Assembly: GCF_900699765.1 (NCBI RefSeq)
Contig: NZ_CAADHO010000004.1
Span: 310,001-374,000, forward strand
Length of the DNA: 64,000 nt
Direction: 5' to 3'
DNA from: Desulfoluna butyratoxydans
GTDB taxonomy: Bacteria; Desulfobacterota; Desulfobacteria; Desulfobacterales; Desulfolunaceae
Positions 1 to 9,916 of this stretch are shown piece by piece. The first letter of the stretch is position 1. Each line of letters starts with the position of its first letter. Both the position numbers and the translations under genes were made by a program. The notes below the pieces were generated by a model that was not told where the DNA came from, ran no database searches, and worked only from the letters and a program-made list of their open reading frames with translations.

Positions 1-1
1 G

Positions 2-46
2 ACAAAAATTACCAGCCAGTACGCCCTCGACAAGCTGCTGCCCTGA
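2..46 (+). CDS. 3' end of an upstream gene (partial)
   Basis: Frame 2 is open from the window edge and ends with a TGA at 44-46, giving a C-terminal tail ITSQYALDKLLP. It stops 69 bases before the next start codon, on the same strand as the operon that follows, so it is plausibly the last codons of an upstream operon gene. Too little is visible to name the product, and the frame could be open by chance. Confidence 0.3.
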   Translation, partial: TKITSQYALDKLLP

Positions 47-115
47 TTTTGACGGGCTCGGCAGAGGGGACTTTTACGAAAGACGACCATGAAGCAAAGG
101 AGAGGGAGAGACAGC

Positions 116-1615
116 ATGACGATCATCGACAATGATTTACTCTCCATCCAGGAAGCACGGATTCTTGCAGAGAATGCGTTTGAAGCACAGAAGAAACTCG
201 CCACCTTTTCCCAGGAGAAGCTGGACGAGATCGTCGAGTGCATGGCGGACGCCGCCCAGGAGCACGCTGAAACGCTTGCCGTGTTGTCCCATGAAGAAAC
301 AGATTACGGTTCATGGCAGGACAAAGCCGTCAAGAACCGGTTTGTGTGCGGGTACGCACGCAAGCATTTGAGGGGCATGCGCTGCGTGGGCGTCATCGGT
401 GAAGACCCTCAGAACCGCATGATGGACATCGGTGTTCCCGTCGGTGTCGTGGTGGCGCTGAGTCCTGCGACCAGCCCGGTTTCAACCACCATCTACACGG
501 CGCTCATTGCCGTAAAGTCCGGCAACGCCGTTGTGTTTTCGCCCCATCCCAGGGCGCGCAAGACCATGGGCAAGGTCCTGGATATCCTCATTGAGGCCGC
601 AGAGTCCAAGGGGTTGCCCGAAGGTTGCCTGACCTACCTGGGCACGGTGACAGCTTCCGGCACCCGGGAGCTCATGGGGCACAAGGGCACGTCCCTGATC
701 ATGAACACCGGGGTTCCGGCCATGCTCAAGACAGCCTACAAGGCCGGGAAACCCGTGATCTACGGGGGCACGGGCAACGGGCCTGCCTTTATCGAACGCA
801 CCGCCGACATCACCCGGGCCGTTGCCGACATCATCGCCAGCAAGACCTTTGACAACGGCATTGTGCCGTCTGCCGAACAGTCCATTGTGGTGGACAGCTG
901 CATTGACCGGGACGTCAAGGCAGCCCTCCGGGCAAAGGGCGCTTATTTCATGACCGAAGAGGAGACCCGGACCTTTGCCGCTCTCTTTTTCCGTCCCGAC
1001 GGCAAGCTTAACCCCGGGATGGTTGGGGTCTCAGCCAAAACCCTGGCCCATAGGGCAGGGTTTGAGGTACCGGACGATGTTTCCGTGCTCATGGCGGAGC
1101 GCAAATACGTCTCCGACACCGACCCCTTTGCCAGAGAGATGCTGTGTCCCGTGCTGGCCTACTACGTGGAAGACGACTGGATGCACGCCTGTGAAAAGTG
1201 CATCGAGCTCCTGGTGACCGAACGAAACGGCCACACCCTTGTCATCCACTCCAACGATCAGGATGTCATCTGCCAGTTTGCCCTGAAAAAACCCGTGGGC
1301 CGGCTGCTTGTGAATACACCGGCTGCCTTCGGCGGCCTGGGGGCCACCACGAACCTGGTCCCCTCCATGACCCTGGGCAGCGGCTCGGCAGGGGATGGCA
1401 TTACCTCGGACAACGTCTCCCCCTTAAACCTGATCTACACCCGCAAGGTGGGCTACGGGGTCAGGCGCATGGAAGAGATCGACACCGACATGAAGCACGA
1501 CGATCATCCCACCCCGGGCACCGTTGCTCATGGGGCAGAGGACAATTTAGTGAATATGCAGACCTTCCAGAAGCTACTGGACGAGGCCATCCGAACCATC
1601 GGTGGCGCAAAGTAG
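116..1615 (+). CDS. CutB-like aldehyde dehydrogenase homologue lacking the catalytic Cys
   Basis: A 499-residue member of the CoA-acylating aldehyde dehydrogenase family, homologous along its length to the two other ALDHs in this window. The ATG at 116 is preferred over the one at 89 because AGGAGAGGGAG precedes it and the N-terminus [15 protein letters not shown] aligns with the paralogues ([11 protein letters not shown]). Choline microcompartment loci are known to encode two ALDH-type proteins (CutB and CutF). Where the paralogues read [11 protein letters not shown] this one reads [11 protein letters not shown], so the nucleophile is replaced by Pro (codon 866-868, residue 251). The protein is therefore probably not a normal dehydrogenase and may be structural or regulatory. 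The C-terminal helix after residue about 475 resembles a shell-targeting peptide. It lies directly upstream of cutC. Confidence 0.85.
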   Translation: MTIIDNDLLSIQEARILAENAFEAQKKLATFSQEKLDEIVECMADAAQEHAETLAVLSHEETDYGSWQDKAVKNRFVCGYARKHLRGMRCVGVIGEDPQNRMMDIGVPVGVVVALSPATSPVSTTIYTALIAVKSGNAVVFSPHPRARKTMGKVLDILIEAAESKGLPEGCLTYLGTVTASGTRELMGHKGTSLIMNTGVPAMLKTAYKAGKPVIYGGTGNGPAFIERTADITRAVADIIASKTFDNGIVPSAEQSIVVDSCIDRDVKAALRAKGAYFMTEEETRTFAALFFRPDGKLNPGMVGVSAKTLAHRAGFEVPDDVSVLMAERKYVSDTDPFAREMLCPVLAYYVEDDWMHACEKCIELLVTERNGHTLVIHSNDQDVICQFALKKPVGRLLVNTPAAFGGLGATTNLVPSMTLGSGSAGDGITSDNVSPLNLIYTRKVGYGVRRMEEIDTDMKHDDHPTPGTVAHGAEDNLVNMQTFQKLLDEAIRTIGGAK

Positions 1616-1655
1616 ATACCATTGGAAGAGGATCAGTTATAAGGGAGGAATACTT

Positions 1656-4196
1656 TTGGATCTTCATGAATTTTCAAGCAAGCTTGCAGAAGCGACTAAG
1701 AACCTGACCCCTCAAGAGCGCGCATCGCTCAAAAAGATGTTTGAGGGCATCTCTTCTGAGATCACCAAGGCAGCCCCTGGCGTTGCAGGTATCGCTACAA
1801 CCCACGGCCCCGGGATTCCCGACGGCCCCACCGAGCGTCACGCCCAGCTGAGGGAGAATTTCCTCAAGCAGGTGCCCTCCATTACCATTCACCGCGCCAA
1901 GGTGATGACCCAGATCGCCAAGGAGAACCCCGGTCTTCCCAAGGCCATCCTCCGTGGCATGAGCTTCAAGCGCTGCTGTGAGACCGCGCCCCTGGTCATC
2001 CAGGACAACGAACTCATCGTGGGCTCCCCTTGCGGCTCTCCCCGAAGCGGTGCCTTCTCTCCCGACATCGCCTGGCGCTGGGTCCGCGACGAGCTGGACA
2101 CCATTGGTACCCGTGCCCAGGACCCCTTCTTTATTTCCGAAGAGGACAAAAAGGTTCTGAAAGATGAGATCTTCCCCTTCTGGGAAGGCCAGTCCGTGGA
2201 CGAATATTGCGAACAGCAGTACCGCGAAGCCGGCATGTGGGAGATCTCCGGTGAGTCTTATGTCACCGACTGCTCCTACCACGCCGTGAACGGCGGGGGT
2301 GACTCCAACCCCGGCTACGACGTAATCCTCATGAAAAAGGGGATGCTCGACATCATCAAGGATGCCGAGGAGAAGCTGACCGAGCTGGACTACGAGAACC
2401 CCGAAGACTTTGACAAGATCTACTTCTACAAGTCACTGATCCTCACCGCCGAAGGCGTGATGATCTACGCCAAGCGTATCTCCGATTACGCCGCAGAGCT
2501 GGCCGCCAGGGAGACCAACCCCCAGCGCAAGGCCGAGCTGCTGAAGATCTCCGAGGTCAACGCCCGCGTCCCCGCCCACAAGCCCGAGACCTTCTGGGAA
2601 GCCATCCAGGCGGTCTGGACCATCGAGTCCCTCCTGGTGGTGGAAGAGAACCAGACCGGTATGTCCATCGGCCGTGTGGACCAGTACATGTACCCCTTCT
2701 TCAAGGCGGACATCGACGCCGGTCGCATGACCGAGTACGAAGCCTTTGACCTGGCCGGTTGTATGCTCATCAAGATGTCCGAGATGATGTGGCTCACCAG
2801 CGAAGACGCCTCCAAGTTCTTTGCCGGGTACCAGCCCTTCGTCAACATGTGTGTGGGCGGCGTGACCCGTGACGGCATCGACGCCACCAACGACCTTACC
2901 TACCTGCTCATGGATGCTGTGCGTCACGTGCGTGTGTACCAGCCCTCCCTGGCCACCCGTGTCCACAACAGGTCCCCCCACAAGTACCTGAAAAAGATTG
3001 TGGACGTTATCCGTTCCGGCATGGGTTTTCCCGCCATCCATTTCGACGACACCCACATCAAGATGATGCTGGCCAAGGGATGCTCCATCGAAGACTCCCG
3101 CGACTACTGCCTCATGGGTTGTGTTGAGCCCCAGAAAGCAGGGCGTCTCTACCAGTGGACCTCCACCGCGTACACCCAGTGGCCCATCTGCATTGAGATG
3201 GTCCTCAACCACGGTGTGCCCCTCTGGTATGAGAAGCAGGTGTGCCCCGACTACGGCCCCCTGAGCCAGTACGACACCTACGAGAAGTTCGACGCGGCCG
3301 TCAAAGAGATGATCAAGCACGTCACCAAGTGGTCCAGCGTGGGCACCGTTATCTCCCAGCGCATCCATCGTGACCTGGCACCCAAGCCCCTCATGTCCAT
3401 GATGTACGAGGGTTGCATGGATTCCGGCAAGGACGTCTCCGCAGGCGGCGCCATGTACAACTTCGGCCCCGGCGTTATCTGGAGCGGCCTGGCCACCCAC
3501 GCCGACTCCATGGCCGCCATCAAGAAGCTGGTCTTTGACGACAAGAAGTACACCCTGGAGCAGATGAACGAAGCCCTCAAGGCCGAGTTCAAGGGCTACG
3601 ACCAGGTGAAGGCCGATTGTCTTGCCGCTCCCAAGTTCGGCAACGACGACGACTACGCCGACCTCATCGCCGCCGACCTCGTCAGCTTCACCGAGCAGGA
3701 GCACCGCAAGTACAAGACCCTGTACTCTGTATTGAGCCACGGGACCCTGTCTATCTCCAACAACACGCCCTTCGGCCAGCTCCTGGGAGCTTCCGCCAAC
3801 GGCCGTGATGCGTGGATGCCCCTTTCAGACGGCATCAGCCCCACCCAGGGCGCCGACTTCAAGGGCCCCACCGCCATCATCAAGTCCGTGTCCAAGATGT
3901 CCAACGACAGCATGAACATCGGCATGGTGCACAACTTCAAGCTGATGAGCGGCCTGCTGGACACCCCCGAAGGGGAGAACGGCGTCATCACCCTGATCCG
4001 TACCGCCTGCATGCTGGGCAACGGGGAGATGCAGTTCAACTACCTCGACAACGAGACCCTGCTGGAAGCCCAGAAGACGCCTGAGAAGTACCGCGACCTC
4101 GTGGTTCGCGTGGCTGGCTACAGCGCCTTCTTCGTGGAACTCTGCAAGGATGTTCAGGACGAGATCATCAGCAGGACCATGTTGCACGAGATCTAA
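1656..4196 (+). CDS. cutC: Choline trimethylamine-lyase (glycyl radical enzyme)
   Basis: CutC cleaves choline to trimethylamine and acetaldehyde inside the microcompartment. With the TTG start at 1656 (GGGAGG seven bases upstream) the protein is 846 residues and matches the published CutC numbering. Cys489 and Glu491 lie in GCVEPQ, Thr502 and Tyr506 follow in [10 protein letters not shown], Tyr208 and Asp216 lie in [10 protein letters not shown], Phe395 in YQPF, and the radical Gly821 in RVAGYSAFF 25 residues from the end. All reported choline-contacting residues are present. An N-terminal extension of about 50 residues, starting with a predicted amphipathic helix ([17 protein letters not shown]), is the usual encapsulation peptide. 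An upstream in-frame ATG at 1602 overlaps the preceding gene and lacks a good ribosome site. Confidence 0.96.
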   Translation: MDLHEFSSKLAEATKNLTPQERASLKKMFEGISSEITKAAPGVAGIATTHGPGIPDGPTERHAQLRENFLKQVPSITIHRAKVMTQIAKENPGLPKAILRGMSFKRCCETAPLVIQDNELIVGSPCGSPRSGAFSPDIAWRWVRDELDTIGTRAQDPFFISEEDKKVLKDEIFPFWEGQSVDEYCEQQYREAGMWEISGESYVTDCSYHAVNGGGDSNPGYDVILMKKGMLDIIKDAEEKLTELDYENPEDFDKIYFYKSLILTAEGVMIYAKRISDYAAELAARETNPQRKAELLKISEVNARVPAHKPETFWEAIQAVWTIESLLVVEENQTGMSIGRVDQYMYPFFKADIDAGRMTEYEAFDLAGCMLIKMSEMMWLTSEDASKFFAGYQPFVNMCVGGVTRDGIDATNDLTYLLMDAVRHVRVYQPSLATRVHNRSPHKYLKKIVDVIRSGMGFPAIHFDDTHIKMMLAKGCSIEDSRDYCLMGCVEPQKAGRLYQWTSTAYTQWPICIEMVLNHGVPLWYEKQVCPDYGPLSQYDTYEKFDAAVKEMIKHVTKWSSVGTVISQRIHRDLAPKPLMSMMYEGCMDSGKDVSAGGAMYNFGPGVIWSGLATHADSMAAIKKLVFDDKKYTLEQMNEALKAEFKGYDQVKADCLAAPKFGNDDDYADLIAADLVSFTEQEHRKYKTLYSVLSHGTLSISNNTPFGQLLGASANGRDAWMPLSDGISPTQGADFKGPTAIIKSVSKMSNDSMNIGMVHNFKLMSGLLDTPEGENGVITLIRTACMLGNGEMQFNYLDNETLLEAQKTPEKYRDLVVRVAGYSAFFVELCKDVQDEIISRTMLHEI

Positions 4197-4262
4197 GGGG
4201 ATCATACCGAGACAGACAGACGCATAGGGATTTAAAGCACCATGAGCAGCACAGGCGGAACC

Positions 4263-5195
4263 ATGATTGAACGAAAAGCACTGATATTCAACATCCAGAA
4301 ATACAACATGTATGACGGGCCCGGCGTAAGGACCATTGTGTTCTTCAAGGGGTGTCCCCTGCGCTGCAAGTGGTGCTCAAATCCTGAAAGTCAAAAGAAA
4401 AAGCACCAGGTTCTCTTCAAAGAGAGCCTGTGTGTGAACTGCGGGGCCTGCGTCTCGGTATGCCCCGCAGGCGTCCACAGGCTCTCCCCGGACACCGGTG
4501 CCCACGAGTTCGTCAAGGGCAGCGAGTGCATCGGGTGCCGCAAGTGTGAAGAGGCCTGCCTTCAGTCCGCCCTCTCCGTTGTCGGGGATGTGAAAACGAT
4601 TTCGGAGCTGCTGGAGATCGTGGAGGAGGACCGCTCCTTTTACGAGATGTCCGGAGGCGGCCTGACCTTAGGGGGAGGCGAGGCCCTGATGCAGCCGGAT
4701 GCCGCGGCCAACCTGATGATGGTCTGCAAGCAGGTGGGCATCAACACCGCCATTGAGACCTGCGGCTACGCCAAGCCCGAGGCCCTCATGAAGGTGGCCG
4801 AATTCACGGACCTTTTTCTCTTTGACATGAAGCACATGGACTCCGACCGCCACCATGAACTGACCGGGGTCCGCAACGAGATGATTTTAAGCAACCTGAA
4901 AACCCTGCTGGACAACCGGCACAACGTCCAGATCCGGATGCCGCTGCTTAAGGGCGTCAACGACAGCGAAGGGGAGATCCGTGCCCTCATCGATTTTCTG
5001 ATGCCGTACCGGGATTACAAGAACTTCAAAGGCATCGACCTGCTCCCCTACCACAAGATGGGGGTCAACAAATACAAGCAGCTGGGTTGGGAGTATCCCA
5101 TCCAGGGAGATCCGAGCCTCTCCGACGCAGATCTGGACCGTATTGAATCGTGGATTAAGAACTCAGATTTTCCGGTGACCGTGGTGAGACACTGA
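4263..5195 (+). CDS. cutD: Choline TMA-lyase activating enzyme (radical SAM)
   Basis: Installs the glycyl radical on CutC using S-adenosylmethionine. The radical-SAM cluster motif CPLRCKWC (CX3CX2C, Cys31/35/38) is followed by an inserted bicluster ferredoxin-like segment with CVNCGACVSVCP and CIGCRKCEEAC, typical of activases of this GRE class. The start at 4263 gives the family-typical N-terminus MIERKALIFNIQKYNM and has AGGCGGA just upstream. A longer form from ATG 4242 (AGGGA, 11-base spacing) is possible and would add seven residues. It follows cutC after a short gap. It is the only activase in the window, so it may also have to activate the second glycyl radical enzyme at 16697. Confidence 0.95.
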   Translation: MIERKALIFNIQKYNMYDGPGVRTIVFFKGCPLRCKWCSNPESQKKKHQVLFKESLCVNCGACVSVCPAGVHRLSPDTGAHEFVKGSECIGCRKCEEACLQSALSVVGDVKTISELLEIVEEDRSFYEMSGGGLTLGGGEALMQPDAAANLMMVCKQVGINTAIETCGYAKPEALMKVAEFTDLFLFDMKHMDSDRHHELTGVRNEMILSNLKTLLDNRHNVQIRMPLLKGVNDSEGEIRALIDFLMPYRDYKNFKGIDLLPYHKMGVNKYKQLGWEYPIQGDPSLSDADLDRIESWIKNSDFPVTVVRH

Positions 5196-5275
5196 AAAAC
5201 GGTCCCATGGATGGATATTTTATACAAGGTTGGTAACAGGAACGTGCGCAAATACATGAAAGGGTTGAAAAACAC

Positions 5276-5959
5276 ATGAAAAAATTGATTTGTGCGGATG
5301 ATATCGAAAAGCTGGTGAAGCAGGGGGAGACCACCCTTTGCGTCGAACCGGGGATGATTTTGACCCCGTCGGCAAAAGACGCCGCAAAAGCCGCCAAGCT
5401 GACGCTGTGCGAGGGCAAGACCGAAGCCGAGTGCGTCGCGTGCAAGGCCCAGGCACCCGAGTGCTCCGCCGCAGGTGACGCCGCTGCTCCGGAAGAAGAG
5501 GGCGAGATCAGCTGTGAAACAATCTACGGGGCCCTTAAAGCCATGATGAACAAGGGGCTTTTGAACGGCATCATGACCGACGGCGCCGCCGCCTCCGAAC
5601 CCTACTGCGCCGAAACCGGCGGCGGGGTCAAGCTGGTCCGCGGCAAGTCCGTGGCCATGGAAGTCCTCGACACCGGAACGCCCGATGCCAAGGCCTGCTT
5701 CCGCGAGGTCGTCGGCGGTGACGACGGCTCCCATATGGGTGCCGGGTTCCTTGAGATCGACTCATCCCGCTTTGAGTGGGTGATGGAAGGGTACGAAGAG
5801 ATCGACTACGTCATCGAAGGGACCCTCACCGTGAGCATCGACAACCGGACCTTCACCGCCAAGGCCGGGGATGTGTTCTTTGTCCCCTCCGGCGCCAAGG
5901 TCGTCTGGGGCTCCCCCGACAAGGCCAAGGTCTTTTTTGCCACCTACGTCGTAGAGTAG
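5276..5959 (+). CDS. EutQ-like microcompartment protein (cupin C-domain)
   Basis: A 227-residue EutQ-family protein. Residues about 1-45 carry the ILTPSA motif also found in EutQ and EutT N-termini. A Cys-containing, Glu/Ala-rich linker follows (about residues 45-80). The C-terminal half is a cupin barrel (EEIDYVIEGTLTVSIDNRTF, then AGDVFFVPSG). Salmonella EutQ has been reported to have acetate kinase activity, which would complete acetyl-phosphate to acetate plus ATP, but that activity cannot be read from this sequence. It sits between cutD and a shell gene, 80 bases after cutD, and ends 12 bases before the next start. Confidence 0.8.
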   Translation: MKKLICADDIEKLVKQGETTLCVEPGMILTPSAKDAAKAAKLTLCEGKTEAECVACKAQAPECSAAGDAAAPEEEGEISCETIYGALKAMMNKGLLNGIMTDGAAASEPYCAETGGGVKLVRGKSVAMEVLDTGTPDAKACFREVVGGDDGSHMGAGFLEIDSSRFEWVMEGYEEIDYVIEGTLTVSIDNRTFTAKAGDVFFVPSGAKVVWGSPDKAKVFFATYVVE

Positions 5960-5971
5960 AGGGGGTAAGCC

Positions 5972-6607
5972 ATGAAGGCACACGGAGTCATGAAGCTAAA
6001 CGGCAGGGCATTGGGGATCATCGAGACCGTGGGTCTTGTCCCCGCCATCGAGGCCGGTGACGTGGCGGTGAAGACCGCCGATGTCTCCATCCTCGGTTCC
6101 CAGGCCGTGGGTGGGGGCCTTGTCTCCATCCTGATGACCGGTGACGTCTCTGCCGTCAAGGCGTCGGTGGACGCCGGAAGCACGGCGGCCGCGCGTCTTG
6201 GGGAGGTTCTCTCCATTACCGTGATCGCCCGCACCGCAGAAGGCCTGGACGGTATTTTGATTGAAGAGGCCAAGCGGCCCACCTGCGTTCCCGAGCGCAA
6301 GGCCCCCGAGGCCGAGGAACCGGAGATCCTCCTTGAACCCGAGGTTGAACCGGAACCGGAGCCCGCGGCACTGCCCGATGCGGCGACACCCGACCTCACC
6401 GACAGCCCCAGCCCTGCAGATGAGGGCGGAGCCGAGGATGCCCTGACCGTTGACATGGCAGACCTGAAAAAACTGAAAGTGACCAAACTGCGGCGCCTCG
6501 CCCGGCAGATCCCCACCTTTTCCATCCCGAGGGGTGAGATCAAGTATGCCAAGAAGAAAGATCTTCTTGAGGCGTTTGTTCAATACATGAAGACATTAGA
6601 GAAGTAA
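5972..6607 (+). CDS. BMC-H shell protein with C-terminal Rho-N/SAP-like domain
   Basis: Residues about 8-95 form one BMC domain (LGIIETVGLVPAIEAGD at the start, TGDVSAVKASVDAG later), the building block of hexameric shell tiles. A Pro/Glu-rich acidic linker of about 60 residues follows. The last 50 residues (MADLKKLKVTKLRRLARQIP, then KYAKKKDLLEAFVQYM) look like the helix-extended-helix fold of SAP/Rho-N domains that bind nucleic acid; that is inference. EutK of enteric bacteria similarly carries an extra C-terminal helix-turn-helix domain. It has a close paralogue at 48119, also placed immediately before an ALDH gene. The start has GAGGGGG upstream. Confidence 0.88.
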   Translation: MKAHGVMKLNGRALGIIETVGLVPAIEAGDVAVKTADVSILGSQAVGGGLVSILMTGDVSAVKASVDAGSTAAARLGEVLSITVIARTAEGLDGILIEEAKRPTCVPERKAPEAEEPEILLEPEVEPEPEPAALPDAATPDLTDSPSPADEGGAEDALTVDMADLKKLKVTKLRRLARQIPTFSIPRGEIKYAKKKDLLEAFVQYMKTLEK

Positions 6608-6620
6608 GAGAGGACGTAAG

Positions 6621-8063
6621 ATGGTAGATAAGGATTTGCTCTCAATTCAGGAGACCCGAGCCCTGGTCCGTGCGGCACGCGCTGCGCAGCCCGTTCTTGA
6701 ACGGGCCGGTCAGGAACGCGTGGACGCCCTTGTGGAGGCCATTGCCAAAGTGGGTGCCGAGATGGCTGAAGAGCTGGGCAAGATGGCCAGCGAAGAGACC
6801 GGTTTCGGTAAGTGGCAGGACAAGAAGCAGAAGAACATCCTCGCCTCCGAAAAGCTGGTGAGCTACTACCGCGGCGTCAAGACCGTGGGGATCATCAACG
6901 AGGACACCGAGAACAAGATCGTTGAGATCGCTGCTCCCATGGGTGTGATCGCCGGCCTCATCCCCTCCACCAACCCCACGAGCACCACGCTCTACAAGGC
7001 CATCATCTCCCTTAAGAGCGCCAACGGCATCGTGTTCTCTCCCCACCCCAGCGCGGTGAAGTGCATCACGGCCACCGTCAACATGATCCGCGGCGTCCTC
7101 AAGGCCATGGATCTCCCCGAGGACCTCGTGGGCGTCATCAGCGTTCCCACCCTCCAGGGCACCGATGAGCTGATGAAGATCTCCGACATGATCCTGGCCA
7201 CCGGCGGCAACGCCATGGTCAAGGCCGCTTACAGCTCCGGCACCCCCGCCCTGGGCGTGGGCTCCGGCAACGTGCCCGCCTTCATCGAGCGCAGCGCCGA
7301 CGTGGACGTGGCCGTCCAGAAGATCTTTGCCTCCAAGACCTTTGACAACGGCACCGTATGCGCCTCCGAGCAGGCCATCGTCACCGAAGCCTGCATCGCA
7401 GACAAGGTAAAAGCCAGCGTCATCGCCCAGGGCGGCTACTTCCTGGAAGGGGAGAATCTGGCCAAGGTCAAGCGCGTCATGGAACGCCCCAACGGCTCCA
7501 TGAACCCCGCCATCGTGGGCCGCTGCGCAGCCGACATCGCCAAGGTGGCCGGTATCGACGTGCCCGCCGGCACCACCATGCTGCTCTGCGACGAGCCCGG
7601 CGTGGGACCCAAATTCCCCTTCTCCAAGGAGAAGCTCACCGCCCTTCTCGGTTTCTACGTGGTCAACGACTGGCAGGAAGCCTGCGAGCTCTGCTACAAG
7701 CTCCTCCACAACGGCGGCCTGGGCCACTCCATGGGCATCCACTCTAACAACGAGACCGTGATTCGCGAGTTCGCGCTGAAAAAGCCCGTCTCCCGTTTCC
7801 TGGTGAACACCCCCACCACCCAGGGCGCCGTGGGCATCTCCACCAACATGGCTCCCTCCTTCACCCTCGGGTGCGGGACCGTGGGCGGCAGCGCCACCTC
7901 CGAGAACGTCGGTCCCCAGCAGCTCTTCAACATCCGTCGCATGGCCTACGGCCTGGACGACGCCGCTGCAACCACCTGCAACGCCTCCACCGAGAGCGTG
8001 GACGTTCAGGCCGTGACCAACATGATCATGGAGCAGCTCAAAAAGATGAGCGGCACTGTTTAA
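6621..8063 (+). CDS. cutF: CoA-acylating acetaldehyde dehydrogenase of the choline microcompartment
   Basis: 480 residues; oxidises acetaldehyde to acetyl-CoA with NAD+ and CoA. The catalytic Cys247 lies in [11 protein letters not shown]. The N-terminus ([20 protein letters not shown]) and a separated C-terminal amphipathic helix ([15 protein letters not shown]) are typical shell-targeting elements of this family. The ribosome site GAGAGGACG precedes ATG 6621. It follows the extended BMC-H gene after 13 bases. The protein at 48710 is a very close paralogue, while the one at 116 is a more distant, Cys-less relative. Long antisense frames across this gene are codon-bias shadows. Confidence 0.95.
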   Translation: MVDKDLLSIQETRALVRAARAAQPVLERAGQERVDALVEAIAKVGAEMAEELGKMASEETGFGKWQDKKQKNILASEKLVSYYRGVKTVGIINEDTENKIVEIAAPMGVIAGLIPSTNPTSTTLYKAIISLKSANGIVFSPHPSAVKCITATVNMIRGVLKAMDLPEDLVGVISVPTLQGTDELMKISDMILATGGNAMVKAAYSSGTPALGVGSGNVPAFIERSADVDVAVQKIFASKTFDNGTVCASEQAIVTEACIADKVKASVIAQGGYFLEGENLAKVKRVMERPNGSMNPAIVGRCAADIAKVAGIDVPAGTTMLLCDEPGVGPKFPFSKEKLTALLGFYVVNDWQEACELCYKLLHNGGLGHSMGIHSNNETVIREFALKKPVSRFLVNTPTTQGAVGISTNMAPSFTLGCGTVGGSATSENVGPQQLFNIRRMAYGLDDAAATTCNASTESVDVQAVTNMIMEQLKKMSGTV

Positions 8064-8073
8064 TTGTAAGACA

Positions 8074-8095
8074 AGGCCGCCTTTTCTGGCGGCCT
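8074..8095 (+). terminator. Hairpin between ALDH and shell gene (attenuator or processing site)
   Basis: A perfect 8-bp stem (AGGCCGCC / GGCGGCCT) encloses a 6-base loop TTTTCT, eleven bases after the ALDH stop codon. No T-tract follows, so it is not a classic intrinsic terminator. In shell operons such stems may mark partial termination or mRNA processing before the highly expressed hexamer gene. Confidence 0.5.
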
Positions 8096-8192
8096 GAACC
8101 AAACACGATGTTGCACCGGGGCTCTTCAGGTTTTTTACGCGGGCCCCGGCGACAGATAGTCACAGATACTTTATTTTTAGGAGAAAAGAATC

Positions 8193-8477
8193 ATGAGTTC
8201 ACAGAATGCACTTGGAATGATCGAAACCCGAGGTCTCGTAGGCGCAGTAGAAGCAGCAGATGCCATGGTAAAAGCTGCCAACGTTACCCTCATCGGCCGC
8301 AGCCAGGTGGGTGCCGGTCTCGTGACCGTGATGGTCCGAGGTGACGTCGGTGCCGTCAAGGCCGCCACCGACGCCGGTGCAGCAGCCGCCGACCGCGTGG
8401 GCGAGCTCGTCAGCGTACACGTCATTCCCCGTCCCCACGGTGAAGTGGAGCTGATTCTCCCCAAAATTGAAGGATAA
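8193..8477 (+). CDS. BMC-H hexameric shell protein (EutM/PduA/CmcA type)
   Basis: A 94-residue single BMC-domain protein. The family signature runs from [19 protein letters not shown] through [15 protein letters not shown] to [11 protein letters not shown]. It forms the flat hexagonal tiles that make most of the shell facets. The start has TTTTAGGAGAAAAGAATC upstream, a strong ribosome site after a 129-base leader. It is nearly identical to the protein at 12473. The pore-loop segment is RSQVGAG. Confidence 0.95.
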   Translation: MSSQNALGMIETRGLVGAVEAADAMVKAANVTLIGRSQVGAGLVTVMVRGDVGAVKAATDAGAAAADRVGELVSVHVIPRPHGEVELILPKIEG

Positions 8478-8483
8478 TAAGCC

Positions 8484-9242
8484 ATGAAAGTCATATCGGA
8501 AACCTATCTGAGGGAGATCTTCAGAAAGGACGTTCCTGAGACTTTCAAGCTGGAGGAGGGTCAGATCCTGACCCCCTCCGCATCCCAGCTTCTCGGTGAG
8601 AAGGGGGTCAAGGTCGTCAGGGGGGAAGAAGCGTCATGCGCCTCGCAGCCCGAGGCCGCCCCGGAGAAAACAGAGGCGGAAGGGAAAACCGGCCCGACAT
8701 ACGTGTCGGCCGTTGACGGCAGCTTCTACGACACAAAGCCCGAGCACATGACCCAGCTCACGGGCAACCGCCTGGTCCCCAAGGACCATCCGCGTATTGT
8801 GTTCAGGGGCCGTCTCGATACCTGCCAGGGGGAGATTCTCCTGCTGCAGGCCAAAGCCCACGATGCCGGTAAAAAGGCATTGGTGGCGGATCTTTCTGAG
8901 ATCCTTGAGTGGACCCGCGACATCATGCGCCGCGATGTCCTGGACACCCCCATGCCGGACAAGCCCATCCTTGGGCTTACCGACGGGGAGCTCCGGGCCC
9001 ACTCCCATAACCCCAAAAAATACTACGGGGTGGGTCACCTTCTCCCCACGTACGACATGGGGGAGATGATTCTGAAGCTCAACCGCCTGCGAGCCCTGGT
9101 TCGTGAGTTGGAGGTGTCGGCCGTCAGCGTGCTCAAAGAGTCCTTTCAGCTGGGCACACCCGACATGGTCCAGGCCCTGAACCGCATGAGCAGCGCCATT
9201 TACATCATGATGCTCAAAGACAAGGGCGGCATGTACACCTAG
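8484..9242 (+). CDS. eutT: EutT-like cobalamin adenosyltransferase family protein
   Basis: 252 residues, co-linear with enteric EutT: N-terminal GQILTPSASQLL module, then HMTQLTGNRLVPKDHPRIVF, DTPMPDKPILGLTDGELRAH and a C-terminal ALNRMSSAIYIMMLKDKGG. EutT attaches the adenosyl group to cob(I)alamin to make the cofactor of ethanolamine ammonia-lyase. The Cys-rich metal-binding HX11CCX2C segment known from Salmonella EutT is not present; the corresponding region is an unrelated Ala/Glu-rich linker. It is placed within the B12-independent choline locus, although the B12 enzyme EutBC lies 35 kb away, suggesting that the two loci act together. Whether it is an active adenosyltransferase is uncertain. 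Confidence 0.82.
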   Translation: MKVISETYLREIFRKDVPETFKLEEGQILTPSASQLLGEKGVKVVRGEEASCASQPEAAPEKTEAEGKTGPTYVSAVDGSFYDTKPEHMTQLTGNRLVPKDHPRIVFRGRLDTCQGEILLLQAKAHDAGKKALVADLSEILEWTRDIMRRDVLDTPMPDKPILGLTDGELRAHSHNPKKYYGVGHLLPTYDMGEMILKLNRLRALVRELEVSAVSVLKESFQLGTPDMVQALNRMSSAIYIMMLKDKGGMYT

Positions 9243-9250
9243 GAGATCCG

Positions 9251-9916
9251 ATGCAACAGACTATCGTAGAAGACATTATCAAGAAGGTCATGGACCAGAT
9301 GGGAGAGACCCCGGCGGAAAAGGCGGCGGCGTCCTGCGACGCAGCCATCCCCGTGGAGCTCTCCGGTCGCCATGTCCATCTGTGTGAAGAAGATATCAAA
9401 GAGCTGTTCGGCGGCCCCCTGACCCACGTCAAGGAGCTCTCCCAGCCGGGTCAGTATCTCTGCAAGGAGCGGGTCCGCCTTATCGGTCCCAGCGGCGTCA
9501 TCGACAACGTGGCGGTCTTAGGGCCCGCCCGACCCAAGAGCCAGGTGGAGCTTTCCCTCACCGACGCTCGTATTCTCGGGATCAAGGCCCCGGTTCGCCA
9601 GTCCGGCGACGTGGCCGGTACCCCGGGCGTCGTCCTCACCTCCGGCAGCGGCCTTGCCGGGTTGGAAGAGGGGGTGATCGTTGCAGCCCGTCACATCCAC
9701 ATGTCCCCTGGGGACGCGGCCCGTTTCGGCGTGTCCGACAACCAGAAGGTGGATGTCCACATGGACGGCTCCCGCCCTGCGGTGTTCAAGGATGTCATCG
9801 TGCGGGTGAACAAGGACTTCCGACTGGCCATGCACATCGACTTTGACGAAGCCAACAGCTGCGGCCTGGGCAAAAACGCCCGGGGCAGGATCGTGGGCGT
9901 CACCCAGGAGGCGTAA
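9251..9916 (+). CDS. pduL: Phosphotransacylase PduL/CutH type
   Basis: 221 residues; converts acetyl-CoA and phosphate to acetyl-phosphate and free CoA, recycling CoA inside the shell. Two PduL half-barrels are visible, with Zn-site histidines in SGRHVHL (about residue 40) and ARHIHM (about residue 150), plus MHIDFDEANSCGLG near the end. The first 17 residues (MQQTIVEDIIKKVMDQM) form a separate amphipathic helix of the kind used for encapsulation. The stop codon overlaps the next start (TAATG), so translation is coupled to eutJ. This is the only PduL in the window. Confidence 0.95.
   Translation: MQQTIVEDIIKKVMDQMGETPAEKAAASCDAAIPVELSGRHVHLCEEDIKELFGGPLTHVKELSQPGQYLCKERVRLIGPSGVIDNVAVLGPARPKSQVELSLTDARILGIKAPVRQSGDVAGTPGVVLTSGSGLAGLEEGVIVAARHIHMSPGDAARFGVSDNQKVDVHMDGSRPAVFKDVIVRVNKDFRLAMHIDFDEANSCGLGKNARGRIVGVTQEA

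Noticed and set aside
1602..1655. ATG 1602 as the cutC start
   Set aside because: It lies inside the preceding gene without a ribosome site, whereas TTG 1656 has GGGAGG and gives exact family numbering.
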